64,000 nt of DNA from Mytilus trossulus (Eukaryota > Mollusca > Bivalvia > Mytilida > Mytilidae), in assembly GCF_036588685.1 (NCBI RefSeq), contig NC_086374.1, positions 88,778,059-88,842,058 on the forward strand, in the 5' to 3' direction. Below are positions 1 through 12,315 of the stretch, one piece after another. Position 1 is the first letter of the stretch, and every line of letters starts with the position of its first letter. Both the position numbers and the translations under genes were made by a program. Below the pieces are notes generated by a model. It saw only the letters and a program-made list of their open reading frames with translations. It did no database searches and was not told where the DNA came from.

Positions 1-800
1 TACGACAGCTTGAAGGGGTCATAAAACTATTTGCGGCGTAATTTTTCACTCCTGTTAACAATGAAAATTATACTTTTTAATGATTTTCAACTAATTTTTA
101 ATATTGAACCGACTGCTAGCAACCGTCGGATATTGAATATCGAATATCGAATAACAAACCGGCAGCTAACTTCACATACATATTTTAAACGTAATGAAAT
201 GCTTTTAAATTAAGTACAAGCCGCGAAACTGTCGAATTCCGCTGTTAAATTATATTTAACTAAGATTTAGCGATTTTTGGAACGTTTGAGTCTTATGCAG
301 TTTTTTGGTTTTTAGACATATTGTCAAAATTGGCTGCTGGAAAAAAGTGGCTGCTATCTTGATTGGCCGATAAAAGTGGCTGCCAGCTTGAGTCTGGTTA
401 ATTTTTCAGTAATACAGAAATTTCTTTCGTTAAAAGCAAATAAGTTGTTACATACACGAGCGAATAAACTTTTTACACGTCCAACTCTCAATGTTGCCTA
501 GTTTGTCCAATCCTTTTGTCTTAATAGTATCTGCATCTGTCCTCTACATTTACTTTGATAACTGAAAGTAATCTATCAGAATCAGTGTTTGTCTAATTTC
601 TGACCTTTAATTGTTTTTATAAAACCCTTTCATATTGATCACTACACCAACAGCATTTTTTATAGATTCGTTAACTTTCGATTAATTACTACGATTTTAT
701 AATGCGGGGTCAACTTTTCTAACTTTCTTAATTCTGTGAGTCTGTGATTCATTTTCTAAAAGGGGTGATCAGGCCATGGCGGCGTCTTCTCTATTAAGTT
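1..800. other. no gene recognised
   Basis: A+T-rich sequence with only short chance open frames. No splice-consistent coding exon, repeat boundary or RNA gene could be recognised. Confidence 0.5.
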
Positions 801-803
801 ATA

Positions 804-960
804 GATAATGCATATTTTAAGGTTTTTCTTGTCGTAGAACACTCCGAGGGGTGACAGGATTGATCAAATGAAAGACCGACCGGAGGAAGGTCTTTCTTTG
901 AACAATCCTGACACCCGAGGTGTGTTCTACGACAAGAAAAACCTTAAAATATGCATTATC
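804..960. repeat. foldback palindrome
   Basis: Two arms of about 58 bp (804-862 and 903-960) are near-perfect reverse complements. The outer end reads GATAATGCATATTTTAAGG on both strands. They enclose a 40-bp loop containing a smaller GAAAGACC/GGTCTTTC stem. It can form a long hairpin or cruciform and looks like a foldback-type MITE. No target duplication was identified. Confidence 0.85.
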
Positions 961-1790
961 TGACTTATATACCGTCAAAAATTATTAATTTTATAAAGAT
1001 TTGTAAAATTAAGTATCCTTTTTTACCGACAACACTAAAGTGCGGCTCATTTAAAATGTGATTTAAAACTCACTAAATAATTTAGATATAAACCTTTTAA
1101 AAACTGTTATCCATACACAATAAAGATATTACTGTAACTGCATGAAGTAAGACACAAATGTATTGTTACCATCCGATAACGGTGTATGACAAATACAAGA
1201 TACATTGTAAGTTATTTATTGTATCACTTAGCTTATGGAAAAGGGGGAGGGGTATGCGTGGGTTTTTTTTTTCGTTTTGTTTTGTTATTTCTATCGCGGG
1301 AAAGTTGTTATTTCTTTAACCATTTTACTTGAATCGAATGAAAAATTCAGAAAGATTGTCTTTCGAACAGCAATACATTTTATTAAAAGATAAATTATAT
1401 ACCCTGCATCGACCCTTTCGTGTTATTCAATAGAATATATAACGATAATTTTATTAGTTGATCAGTTGATAGAGTAAAAGGTATAAATAAATTTTTTAAA
1501 ATTACGAACTGACACGAAGACGAATATAAATGCATGAAGGTCACAGTATGATTTCCTATTCAGTGTGTATCGTTCTGAACATGCATGAAATATTTGCCAC
1601 TGGACGTTGAGCAATCAACCTATTCAGTTTGACTAAATAAAATCTTACACACGAATATGTTAAATCTGGATTTATTTTATGAAAGTCTACATTAAAATTC
1701 ATCTGACCTATATGATAATGTTTCTTTATTATAGCGGTAAATCAACAAAACTTCTCGTTATTTGTTTCTAAAATTAAATTGCGGGTCTAC
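961..1790. other. no gene recognised
   Basis: A+T-rich non-coding sequence between the foldback repeat and the next mobile element. It has a G-rich/T-rich run near 1241-1275 and nothing else that can be named. Confidence 0.45.
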
Positions 1791-3597
1791 AATGACCACT
1801 GGGGTTAAGCTGATGACCGTAACTGCATTCACGGTCATCCCAAGATGTCGGACGAAAAATTAGGTCAGTTTCTGTATTGTCTGTTAAAGTGTTTCTATAT
1901 CATTTTCTTTACAAATCATACATTGAAACGATGTAAATTTATAAAAGAATCACTCGGAAACCACTAATTACTTCCGAGAAATGTGAATGAAACGGGAAAT
2001 TCGATTTGAAAAAATCGTCAAGATGACCGTAAATCACAATCGAGATGACCGCAACAGAATCAGCGATTCATAACAAGGTTGACCGTAATTGCTTTTAAGA
2101 TGACCGTAATTTGTAAATGATGACCGTAACTTTTAAAGGATGACCCTCAATTCTAAGAAATAACTACCTTTTTGTACCAAATGATTAAAATCGTGTTGGT
2201 ATAAACATATTAATATGAGAGTATTATCCTATAGGTAGAAGTAAATAAGACGTGCTTCAAATGCAAAGATTACCATATGTATCTTTTTTACTGTAGAGGG
2301 TTTAATTTTAAAAAATGGATTTGCAAAAAGACATGCAAATGAACAGGTAGGAAAAACATGCAACAAAAGCGCTTTAAAATGACACCTTTATATAAGTATA
2401 ATGAAAAAAATGCGCCAACTGCTCGACAAAAGATTTTTTTTTATATCTGGGATTCCTTTTAATGACTTATAATAAATACACATTTTTAAAAACGCCAATG
2501 CTTGTACACCCATTGATATTATATCGTCTTCTATTTTGTCCTGCAAATAAAATAACAGAAATATTTGGAAATATCATACGACTAAACTAGTGAAGGTGAG
2601 CTCCAGCAAAGTAGATCCTTTAAATAGTCTTTTAAGAATAGCGTATCACAAGGTGGAACGTGTTCAATTTGTATATATACAGAAATGTTGTTCATACAGT
2701 CAGAATTCTACTTCTTCACAATTATCTCCATATATCGCCAGTGCATGCTCACAATCGTAGAAATGGAAGCCATTGTAGGGATGACGCTCTGCCAATTTTG
2801 CAAATTTTCCCACATAGCACCATTAAGATCCTTATATGTCAGCTGTATTTTAAAACACAAAATAATGATCCCCCTCCCACCCCCAATGTATCTAGTAGCT
2901 AATGAGCATCAGTTAATGATCTTGTCTGCATTGATTCAACTTAAAAATATTGTCTGTTCGGATGTCAGATGGAAGTTTCGAAAATTCTTAAGCATTTAAA
3001 AAAATTCTAATTAAATATTTCGTGGAAGGGCAGACTAAACATTATCAGTGGTTGAAGATTATAAACCCTAGTTATCACACACAAGACAATCATTTTCATC
3101 ATCCAAATTAAAAGACTGTCGTCAAGTACTTTCAGATAAAAATAGCTATTCGAACACACCTACTCTGTTTTTGTGATTCATTAGATAGGTATTTCACTTG
3201 ACCCATATATCTCATCTTTTCGTACTGTCATTTTTATACGTTATTAATTCAACCTGTAGCTTTGATATATAAGAATGATAGAATTAAAGCGAGATGCTAT
3301 ATCAAATACTCTTGCTTTGTACGTTTTTTAAAAAGACAAAATATACACCCCAAACATGCCCTAACCTAAAAAGGTGCTCTCGATTTTCTCTTTTCGATAC
3401 AATCGTTACTTTTATATTATGTGATTTTTTTTCTTGATTCACATAATGGAAGGGCAGACACGAAAATTTATATATCAAGACAAATTGAGATTTTAATCTG
3501 CTTCCTCTGGAACCATACACATGGGCTCAATAACCAAATATTCGTTTGTTTATTTGTTATATATTTGTTTTTCGTTCATTTTTTTTTTACATAAATA

Positions 3598-3786
3598 AGG
3601 CCGTTAGTTTTCTCGTTTGAATTGTTTTACATTGTCTTATCGGGCCTTTTATAGCTGACTATGCGGTATGGGCTCTGCTTATTGTTGAAGGCCGGACGGT
3701 GACCTATAGTTGTTAATGTTTGTGACATTTTGGTCTTTTTGTGGGTAGTTGTCTCATTGGCAATCATACCACATCTTCTTTTTTAT
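3598..3786 (-). repeat. dispersed repeat, GATGTGG family, degenerate copy
   Basis: On the minus strand it contains the family core: GATGTGGTATGATTGCCAAT, GAGACAACT and later GCCTTCAACAAT. About a dozen copies of the family occur in this window on both strands. This one lies inside the 1797-4667 element. Confidence 0.7.
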
Positions 3787-3789
3787 ATT

Positions 3790-4020
3790 AATGTTTTAAT
3801 GCTCCATCAATTGGCATTATGTATTTCTGGTCTGTGCATACGTTCGTAAGTTCGTCTGTTTGTTTGTCCGTTTGCCCAGCTTCAAATTAAATAAAATTGA
3901 AACTTAGTACACATTTTCCCTATGGTATGATCTTTTTAATTCTAATGCCAAATTACAGTTTTATCCCATTTTCACAGTCCATTAAATATAGAAAATGATA
4001 GTGTAGATGAGGCATCCGTG
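3790..4020 (+). repeat. dispersed repeat related to 63690-64000
   Basis: It shares with 63690-64000 the order: GTCTGTTTGT-type runs, ATGATCTTTTTAATTCTAATGCC-like text, then TTTCACAGTCCATT near AATGATAG. A degenerate member of a dispersed family with no coding content. Confidence 0.55.
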
Positions 4021-4791
4021 TACTAGGGACACATTCATGTTTCTTCAAATTTTCGTCGTATCGCTTGTTAAAATTTTTACGACGTTATCATTCATTGTTT
4101 TACGAGAAATATGCAATGTACTATCATTGTCATAAATCCAAAATACGGCCAATTATATTATAGTTTTAAAAAAAAGAAATTTATGAAACATATTTATATC
4201 GGCTAACTGAGCCCCTATTGAAATCCAAAAACTTAATAAAAAAGCTTTGAATACAATACGGATATTTCTTAGAATTGATGGTCATCCTATAAAAGTTACG
4301 GTCGTCCTATATAGATTACAGTCGGTCTTTACAAATTACGGTCATCCTTTACAAGTTACGGTCATCTTTTTACCAATCACGGTCATCCTTGTTTTATGTT
4401 ACGGTCATCTTGAAAATATTTTGATTATGATTTACGGTCATCTTGACGATTTTTTCAAATCGAATTTCCCGTTTCATGTACATTTCTCGGAAGTAATTAG
4501 TGATTTCCGAGTGATTCTTTTATAAATTAACATCGTTTCAATGTATGATTGGTAAAGAAAATGATATAGAAACACTTTAAAAGACCATACAGAAACTGAC
4601 CTAATTTTTCATCCGACATCTTGGGATGACCGTGAATGCAGTTACGGTCATCAGCTTTACCCCAGTGAATGACGGTTTATTTTACATCTGTCATCGGTTG
4701 AACTTTAGAAAATAAATATCCAAATCGGCACCAAAAAACTATTAGACGAATAAAATTTTGAAGTAACTGATAGATTGCATGTTAATCAAGG

Positions 4792-4822
4792 AAAATAATG
4801 ACCTTACACAGGTCATTATTTT
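4792..4822. repeat. short perfect hairpin
   Basis: AAAATAATGACCT and its exact reverse complement are separated by 5 bases. No gene is adjacent, so a terminator or regulatory role is not supported. Confidence 0.6.
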
Positions 4823-5760
4823 ATGCCTTGGAGCATATACCATTGAAACATGGTATCGTCCGGGTTGATTCTGAAAAGAATGACCTGACGTTCTGAAAGA
4901 AAATAACTCCATATAGGTATATAAAAGGTCTTTAATGGCTTATTTGACTAATCAATATCATAAAAAATCCAATAGTTGGTACGTATCTGAACTTTTTCGA
5001 ATCAATATTTAAAATGTTTGGCAATAGTTTTAGTTATTATCGTTATAATATTAATAGATAAAGTGAATCTGTTAATTGGAAAAAGATGAAAGACGATTTT
5101 TTACCCATGCCTGTGATTATGCGGAATTCATAGAAGTCGAAGAGACACACTGGTAACACAAAAAATGTCCAGTACAACGGTTCAATATCTACACATAAAC
5201 CAACGCGGACGATATCGTCAGACAAACTTTCATGATAGGGCCGGCAACATGAGCAGAACATTTTCTCAAGCCTTTAGGTCCCTAATTGGACATAACCAGT
5301 ATGTGTTCATACTTTAAGGCATAGTATGTACGATACGAGTTTGAAAGAGACCCATTTAAGAACCAATGTCTGGTCTTTTATATATTTTATGATGTATTTG
5401 AAATGTTGTCATGGGTGAACCTTGTCCTTTTATGTCTCGAGAAGACCATCCAAACGTTTGATTTAGTGTGGAAATATGTGTAGCTCTAATGGTATTATAT
5501 TTAACATCATTATTACTATTTCTGTTTGAAATACAAGTTTTAGATATTTCTGTAATAAGTCGGTCATAATTGAATAGGCTGATAATACATTTCAGAGTGA
5601 ATATTTGTTTTCTAATAAAATGTCTATGTTCAACTGAACATTTTTTACAAAACATTTGAGGCCAAAGATGACCATAACTATCATCCTTTAATTGCATATT
5701 TCTATTCTAACAGTATGGTGGACAGTAAATTCTGTGCGGGTTGTCAGTGTGGTAACATGC
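4823..5760. other. no gene recognised
   Basis: Minus-strand open frames of 72 and 113 codons lie here (5043-5261 and 5356-5697). Neither resembles a family I recognise, and neither has convincing splice or start context. Confidence 0.4.
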
Positions 5761-5784
5761 TGAGTTAAACTGAGAAATCACCAG

Positions 5785-7003
5785 AAGTTTTACCAAAAAG
5801 TCAAAATTATATCAAGAAAAGTGTGTCGGAAATCAAACAGAAATAAGTTGCTCATTTAGATAAGTTAGAAGCAGAAATACATAAAGACTTTAATTCCATG
5901 TATAAGTACTGTACCAACTGAGATACTAGTAGTCGCTCGTAATACAAATAGCGCCCGGATCAGCACTGACTCGCTGTCTACATGGAAAAGTGATATGAAA
6001 TCACTAAAACAACACACATAAAAAATCCATTTATTCCAGGTGGTAAAATTTCTAGATGCAAAAATTCACCGAAAAGAATTGGAAATTAGAGACATGCAAG
6101 ATTCTCGTATTTCGATACTAATATATCATCCTTCAGATTCAGAGTCGAACCGACAGGAAATTATCCCAGAATTTGGTACTATAACGATAGACACTGTCCC
6201 TGTTCCAATGCTTATTCTAAATATTGATCAACAATGTCAGCTTCCGGTCAGAGAAAGTTATCATTGACTCATTCCTTCCAGACCTCCAAATTAGGGAATG
6301 GAGTGATTTGCGATAGTGGTTGCTTTATTCCTGGTGGTAAGTTACCCCTCGGTCATTTGCTCGAAAGTAAACTTTATGTTTGTAAACTTGATGGATCCGA
6401 ACCCAAGGTAATTAATTTGGAGTATTTACCTTGTATGACAACAACTATGTTTTGGTATCTTTAGGGAATGAATGGATCCAGAACATTGACATGGCAACAT
6501 TGGAGCCTGGTAGGACAATTAAAGTTGAAGGAAATTGTAGAGGAATCACTAGTGTAAAGGATAGCATCTGGGTAAAATATCATAACAACACTTTAACCAT
6601 CATGGATATTAACGGTAAAGTTCTGAATACAATACAAACTACATTTGATCCATATGATATATGTGCATATAAAGAACTTCAAGGTGATATTTACTGTACG
6701 GACTGTGATATAAATAAAGTCTACGTCGTTAGATCAGATGGAAAAGAACGTGAAATATACAGCAGTCCTGACCTGAAACGTGCTGAGGGTGTGGCTGTAG
6801 ATGATCGTGGTGATGTGTATATAGCAGGGTATGAATCAAATAACATACATAGAATATCTAAAGATGGACAGAAACATGATATTGTCCTAACAGCAGACGA
6901 TGGTATCAATTTACCTACCGGATTATCGTTCAACTATGAAACAAGAGAGCTGTTAATAATAAACAATAATTCTTCGTCTATCAACATTTACAAAACACAA
7001 TGA
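5785..7003 (+). pseudogene. TRIM/NHL-type protein, broken copy
   Basis: This resembles the C-terminal half of the large bivalve family of tripartite-motif proteins (B-box, coiled coil, NHL beta-propeller). 5785-5925 reads as a coiled-coil piece (KSVSEIKQK, then HLDKLEAEIHKDF) interrupted by in-frame stops. A 3' splice-like TTTATTCCAG precedes 6040. From there three overlapping frames (6040-6267, 6234-6464, 6431-7003) continue one another, which implies two frameshifts, near 6240-6260 and near 6430-6460. The last frame, 190 codons, holds the propeller repeats: NHL-like RAEGVAVDDRGDVYIAGYES, and earlier GITSVKDSIWVK and DINGKVLNTIQTTF. RING and B-box domains were not found upstream. AATAAA stands at 7295-7300. 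Read as decayed; the 190-residue frame could still be expressed. Confidence 0.75.
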
Positions 7004-7294
7004 ACACTGACTAGGGGATACTGATTTTTATGGATGTGTTACAACTCTGATGAGCCCAAAATTTCTAGAATTAAACTTTTTTTATTTAACGGCTGTTATT
7101 TTTGGGGTTCATACAACTGTAAAAAAAAATAATTGGCGAAGATAAAATCATATGGTGTGCACTTCTTTTTTTGCTGTGGCCTTTAAAAGTACCCAAATTT
7201 TGATAATTTTCCCATTTTTCATCAATTGTTATCCATTTTGGGGCAATTCTCGGGAGGATCACAGTTTAACTATTAAACTTCTTTTCGTGCTTTC

Positions 7295-7300
7295 AATAAA
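7295..7300 (+). promoter_or_regulatory. possible polyadenylation signal
   Basis: AATAAA lies 292 bp past the stop codon of the NHL frame. In A+T-rich DNA this hexamer is common, so support is weak. Confidence 0.3.
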
Positions 7301-7403
7301 GATATTTAGTGAACCAATCTGAATAAATTTAACTTAAAAAACTATAGGCAGGTGTTAATATAAGAAAGGTTGATGCTTTTTCGTGTCAAATTTACAATTT
7401 TAT

Positions 7404-7980
7404 AAAGGAGTAGGTCCAGTAAGACTCCTTTTTGGCCCCAAAATATAGCAGTTTTACAAAATTGTTAAAATGTAAACTTTTAGCTATTCGTTGAAAGTTG
7501 AATACCTCTGTTACATACATATAGGCTGTTTTTGACAAAAGAATGCATATATATCAGGTACAAGCATTATTAAGTCATGCTTAATTCCTAAAATCTTCAT
7601 AATTTTAGCATTTTAGTTAAATTTTAGACGGTTTCCGTCTTAAATAAAAGTGGCCGCATTCGTGTTCATTCTTAATATTGAAATGCAAGTTGTATTTGAT
7701 GATAATACATTCATATATAAAGGTTGAGGATAAACACGGATCACTTGCATTTTTGACAAAAAAACATCTGAAAAGTGACATTTTTTTTGGCATTTTTGAT
7801 AGATTTTCCGATTTAAGGTTGAATTGGAGCGTGTTTGATGATTAAATCTGTTAAATCTTTCACAAAAACTAATTGAATCAACTGAAATAGACACTGTGTG
7901 TTTAAAAAGGATCCGAAATCTTTTGACAGATGAACTTGAAATTTGAGGCCAAAATCAGCCCTTACCGGACCTACTCCTTT
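7404..7980. mobile_element. MITE with AAAGGAGTAGGTCC termini
   Basis: The left end AAAGGAGTAGGTCCAGTAAG is matched by an inverted right end (7961-7980) that differs at one or two positions. Both ends are followed inward by a TTTTTGGCC/GGCCAAAA motif. The 540-bp interior is non-coding. No clear target duplication was seen. Confidence 0.75.
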
Positions 7981-9920
7981 GTGACTTTTCTCTGTTTAAA
8001 CTAAACAAAATGCATATTATTTCAACTTCTTTGTTATAAATGATTGATAAAAATACATATCTCAGAAATTTGAAAAGAAAGATATGATATGGGATGTACA
8101 TGTTTCTTGTAAAATTATTTCTTGTATATTCCCCTCTCCCATTTTCTCAAAATTTTGGCTAAAAAAGACTGAGTTGAGCAAATGTGTCTACTATAGTTGG
8201 TGTATGGAATGATTGTATCGTGTACATGTACAAGTAACAGGTGGCATGTGACTTTGATCTCATTTTCATGGTTCAGTGGTTTAATATTAGTTTTGATCAT
8301 AATGTATGCAATAGGTAAAATTGAAATAGAGAATGGCGAATGTGTCAAAGAGACAACAACTCGACCGAACAGCAGACAACAGCCAATGGCTACCAAAGGG
8401 TCTTCAATGCAGCAAGAAACTCCCGCACTCCGAAAACTATATTTTGTGCATAACAATTTGCGATGTACATGTCAGTCTGGCATGTTGATTTGACCTTGAC
8501 CTAATTCTACGGTTCATTGCTCATTTACTGTGATTTTTCAGTTCATTTTTTTCTGTTTTGCACTCCGACTTCTTACTTTCTGCAATCATGTTGGCTAAAG
8601 AATATATCATTCCATATACATTATGAAGGATCATCTTTAACGTGTCAAGTTAATCTATTCTTTGTAAGTTGTTGGCCATAATTATTCAGCTGTCAGCGTT
8701 CCCTAAGAAGGTCGATCCAGAAAAGCGCTTTGGTCGCAACTTTTAACGTTATGTTCTCATTTTTATCGGTTGTATGACGATAATAATTATATTGCCTTGT
8801 ATCAATGATTTTAGTTAATATATTTTTTGGAACGGTAGGAATACTGAATGCATGGTGTTCCAATTAAGGTTGTGCTAGTCTACAATGTGGGAGGTTTTTG
8901 ATATATATATATCTTATTTACGCTGAAATTAAGAGTACTAAGATCAAATATAAGTAGATTGGAGCCAAAATACTGTAACAAGGTATCTTCATAAACTCAT
9001 CATAGATGGATAGCAGGATATAAATTTTGCCGGTTTTTGTGCCAGACGCTCGTTTCGTCTACAAAAGACTTATCGGTGACGCTCGAATCAAATAAGTTAA
9101 AAAGGCAAATAAAGTCAAATAAAATTTAAAAGGCCAATTAAAGTAAACGTTTGTATCCAACTTGTAGCTCTGGTTTTGTAAAAGTTGAAATCATTTATAT
9201 CATATATATAAACGTATACCATTAACATTATTTTCGGCATTCATTTTATGTAATAGTGGCCGCTGTACTACATAAAGCGCTTATCAATCCAATTGTAGGT
9301 GTCGGCATTTTAAAAATTGAAAATTCTTTTCAAAAGTTTATATCAGCGAGAAATGGTAATCTTTTGGGGAATCCAATACTAGTAGTTAATTACAGATTAA
9401 AATAAGTCAAGAAACATTGTGTGGAATAAAACAAGCCGTATATGGTAAGGGTTTTGCTCATTGTTGAAGTTTGGACGGTTACCTTTAGATGCCAATACCA
9501 ACGTTGTTTATACAGTTGAGTTGTCTCCTAGGCGACCATTCCGCAACTCCTTAAAACTAAATAATTCAAGAAATCGTATGTGGAATCAAATCGTCCGCAG
9601 GTGAAAAACAGTAAACGAGGACTGGCAAGACGATACAAACCGCCGGCATTTTTAATACTGGCAAATAGGTGTTCTTCTGGTAACAGAAGTAACAAAAGTT
9701 CCTCGAAGGAAAATTAGAGCACGACCCCATACTGACGCTAAGCCATAATTTGAATAACGCTTCCTCGGTACGTACTCGGATGATAAAATTCAAAACTGAT
9801 AACAGCGATGAACCGGCCGCTCTGGTAAACAAGAGAAAGCCGTTAATAAATGACATAACTTCCCTGTGGTACCACAGTAGAATATTTTAACATATGGTCT
9901 AACGTAGAATTATAGGGTCA
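7981..9920. other. no gene; fragments of dispersed repeats
   Basis: 8306-8450 matches in reverse the repeat at 38140-38545 (GTGTCAAAGAGA, then a GCAGCAAGAAACTCCCGCAC stretch). 8985-9105 contains GCCAGACGCTCGTTTCGTCT followed by GTGACGCTCGAATC, a dispersed type I associate with mussels. 9428-9545 is a degenerate minus-strand GATGTGG-family copy. No exon was recognised. Confidence 0.5.
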
Positions 9921-9929
9921 TGACCCCCC

Positions 9930-11110
9930 CCCCCCTGTCATCTTGCCAGATCCCACCAAATGAGAAGGTCTATACACTCTCATCACCAACGAGTTTACTA
10001 TACACCGTACTGAAAGATAATTAAACTTATCAAATAGGAAATACTCGACGGTCCAAACTTGCAAACGACTCTAAAGCTCCCTGAACATCATTTAAGAAAA
10101 CATCATTACCTATTTCTGACAAGTGCACTCCGTCGTTCCTGAATAAATCTCTTCCTTGAGCTTTTTTATTTGGTTGGCATATTACAAGGCCATGATTTAA
10201 TTATTCTTGAATATATTGCGAAGAGCTGCATTAACTCGTTGTCGAGTCGAATTGATAGCCACCTGATTATCTGCCAAGTGCCAGTATCTACGAGGCAAAA
10301 TTTCACTCCACACCAAGGAGAGATTTGGCAATAATACATGTAATCGCACAATGTCCAACCTTACCGACCGTGCAAGGGCTGTATAGCCAGTCAAGGTCGT
10401 TAAAAACTTCCATTTGTTGTTATCCAACCTTATCTGCTCAATAAGCTCTTTTCCTTAAATTAAACCCAAATCGTTAGAACCCAAAATGGATGATCAAAAT
10501 GTGTGGAGGTGGATAACATCTAAGATTCTCTTCAACTGAAGTTTACATTTTTTTCATTTCATCCCTAGCTGCTGTAATTCCAGGTTTTGACCCCCTGGTC
10601 TTCTCTTAACGCTTGTGGTCGCCCAATATGTAATAGATGATCCCAAGACCTAAACTTGATAGGTTCTACAATGACAAAAATTCTTAAAAAGTACTGATCT
10701 GTTTAAACGTTTACAAAAAATATTAAGATACAAGTTCAAAGACTTCCTATCTATAAATCTACCAAATCCGAATGTAACTAGTATATGCATCAGAAACCCA
10801 ACATCCCGTCCCTACTTGTAAATTGTGAATCCGAAGCCCCCATTCTGCTATAATGCGACGCTCTGCCTATTCTAAACGAATGTGATAGAATGTTACCTTT
10901 AACGCCACAAAAATAAAGGTTTTTTCTTTCAAGTATAGAAATAAATCTAAAACGAGTCAACGGAGACCCATTAAAATGTAAAAACAAGGGTTTGTCAGAA
11001 GCAAGGTATCTTATTCCCAAAAAAGGCACGTAACATGCGCACAGGACAAAGTTCTGTCTTCCTTTGATGAATAACCAAAGTCATTGAAGTACCTCTCTGG
11101 TCAGCTTGCG
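9930..11110 (-). pseudogene. tyrosine-recombinase element remnant with SGNH-hydrolase domain
   Basis: On the minus strand, 11029-10790 encodes a recombinase C-terminal part with the catalytic H-x-x-R box (SHSFRIGRAS). One frameshift later come WVSDAYTSYIRI and the likely nucleophile Tyr (codon 10776-10774). Downstream, with several frameshifts and stops, lie SGNH-hydrolase blocks. Block I is GSSITYWA (about 10650-10619), block III is GSNDL (about 10484-10465), and block V is DGVHLS (10134-10118). Between them, 10427-10197 is open and includes EILPRRYWHLADNQ. Ngaro/DIRS-type tyrosine-recombinase retrotransposons are known to combine these functions; I infer that type. No reverse transcriptase was seen. 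It is inactive here. Confidence 0.75.
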
Positions 11111-12300
11111 AACTGCAAATCTTCAAATGCAATACATATTTAATATTTGAAAATTTCATTGACAAATTATTAATGAAAAATTGTGTGGGCTCCGATACGA
11201 TACTTTTATCGGCACTGAGCTCACCTATTCTTAATAAAGAAAAAAATGCAAAACTAAATGCATAAGCGAACAGACAAGATTCATAATGAGATGGTAGTGG
11301 TCGTATAATTCGGCAAAAAGGGGAATAATACTATTTGGTTTACTGCGAGTTGGTGAGTTTTCACTGATACTTCGAAATGTTGGGCACTGGGAACACCAAA
11401 TAGCTCTGAATTATTTATCTCAAACGCTAACCTTATATAAGAGATCTAAATCAACTTATTTGATTCCGGTTTAGATAGGTTTAATTATTTATTTTTTTGA
11501 TAAATGCACAACCTTAAAATTTCAGGATACTGTTATCCCATGCGATGTCTTATATGTTTCATAAAAAAACACGGCTTCTTCTTCTTATTATTTATTTTGT
11601 AGTTAAAATTAGTTAATATATTTCATGCTATTTATTTATAACTAAGACTTATTATTATCAGAGCCATTTTTACATCAATGTTTACAGGTACCCCTATTGT
11701 CGCCCATTTTCTATTTTTGATATTTTAATCAAAAATTTTAAAAATCAAACTTTCAAAAAGTGAAATAATCAAAATTGCACGTTGGGTTTAGTATTTTAAA
11801 AGTTTGATCAAATTTTTAAACTATCAAATTTATAAACGATATTTAGAATTTTAATATTTTAATAATTTGGTTTAAATTTCAAATTTCAAAACTTTTACAC
11901 AATTTGAAATTTTGATATTTTAAAACTTTGATCAAAATTCCAAAAATCTAAATTATCAAAACTTTTTAAAACTATGAATTGATAAGTGTTACACGGACCC
12001 TCTCAGAATAAATTAAATACTTGTAAGTGAACAAAAGTTGAAATATAAAAATAACCAAGCAATCGAAAGCACGGGTTGGGTCGAGGGTTGAGAAAATATA
12101 TGGATCCATGACACAAGCGTCCTTATCACTTATGCCGTTATTTGTGTGTCAACGAAAATTTATCAGTACTATTGTAAATAGCAATGTTCGGAATTCATGT
12201 GAAGTGTCTGACTTTAACAAATCTTATATTTGCTGCTTCTTAGTCAAGTTGTTAAAGAAAATAACAGCAACGGCTGGATAGCTAGGTGTCCAGAATAGTT
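11111..12300. other. no gene; A+T-rich palindromic tract
   Basis: 11700-11990 is built almost only of A and T runs with recurring TTTGATCAAA-like and AATTTTGATATTTTAA words on both strands. No coding exon or element boundary was recognised elsewhere in the stretch. Confidence 0.45.
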
Positions 12301-12315
12301 CAAACCACCCTTTTT

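Larger units (their letters stand above)
1797..4667. mobile_element. DNA transposon-like element with long terminal inverted repeats
   Basis: Left end 1797-2160 and right end 4245-4667 are long inverted repeats. Both begin CACTGGGGT and share a hairpin block with GATGACCGTAACTGCATTCA followed by GGTCATCCCAAGATG. Each arm then carries a run of GATGACCGTAA-type motifs. The element is flanked by the 6-bp direct repeat AATGAC (1791-1796 and 4668-4673), a probable target-site duplication. The 2.1-kb interior encodes no transposase that I can recognise and contains other repeats (3598-3786, about 3790-4020). It is therefore probably non-autonomous. The superfamily is not assigned. Confidence 0.85.

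Noticed and set aside
5356-5697. 113-codon minus-strand open frame (and 72 codons at 5043-5261) as a gene
   Set aside because: No recognisable domain, no supportive splice or start context, and chance frames of this length occur elsewhere in the window.
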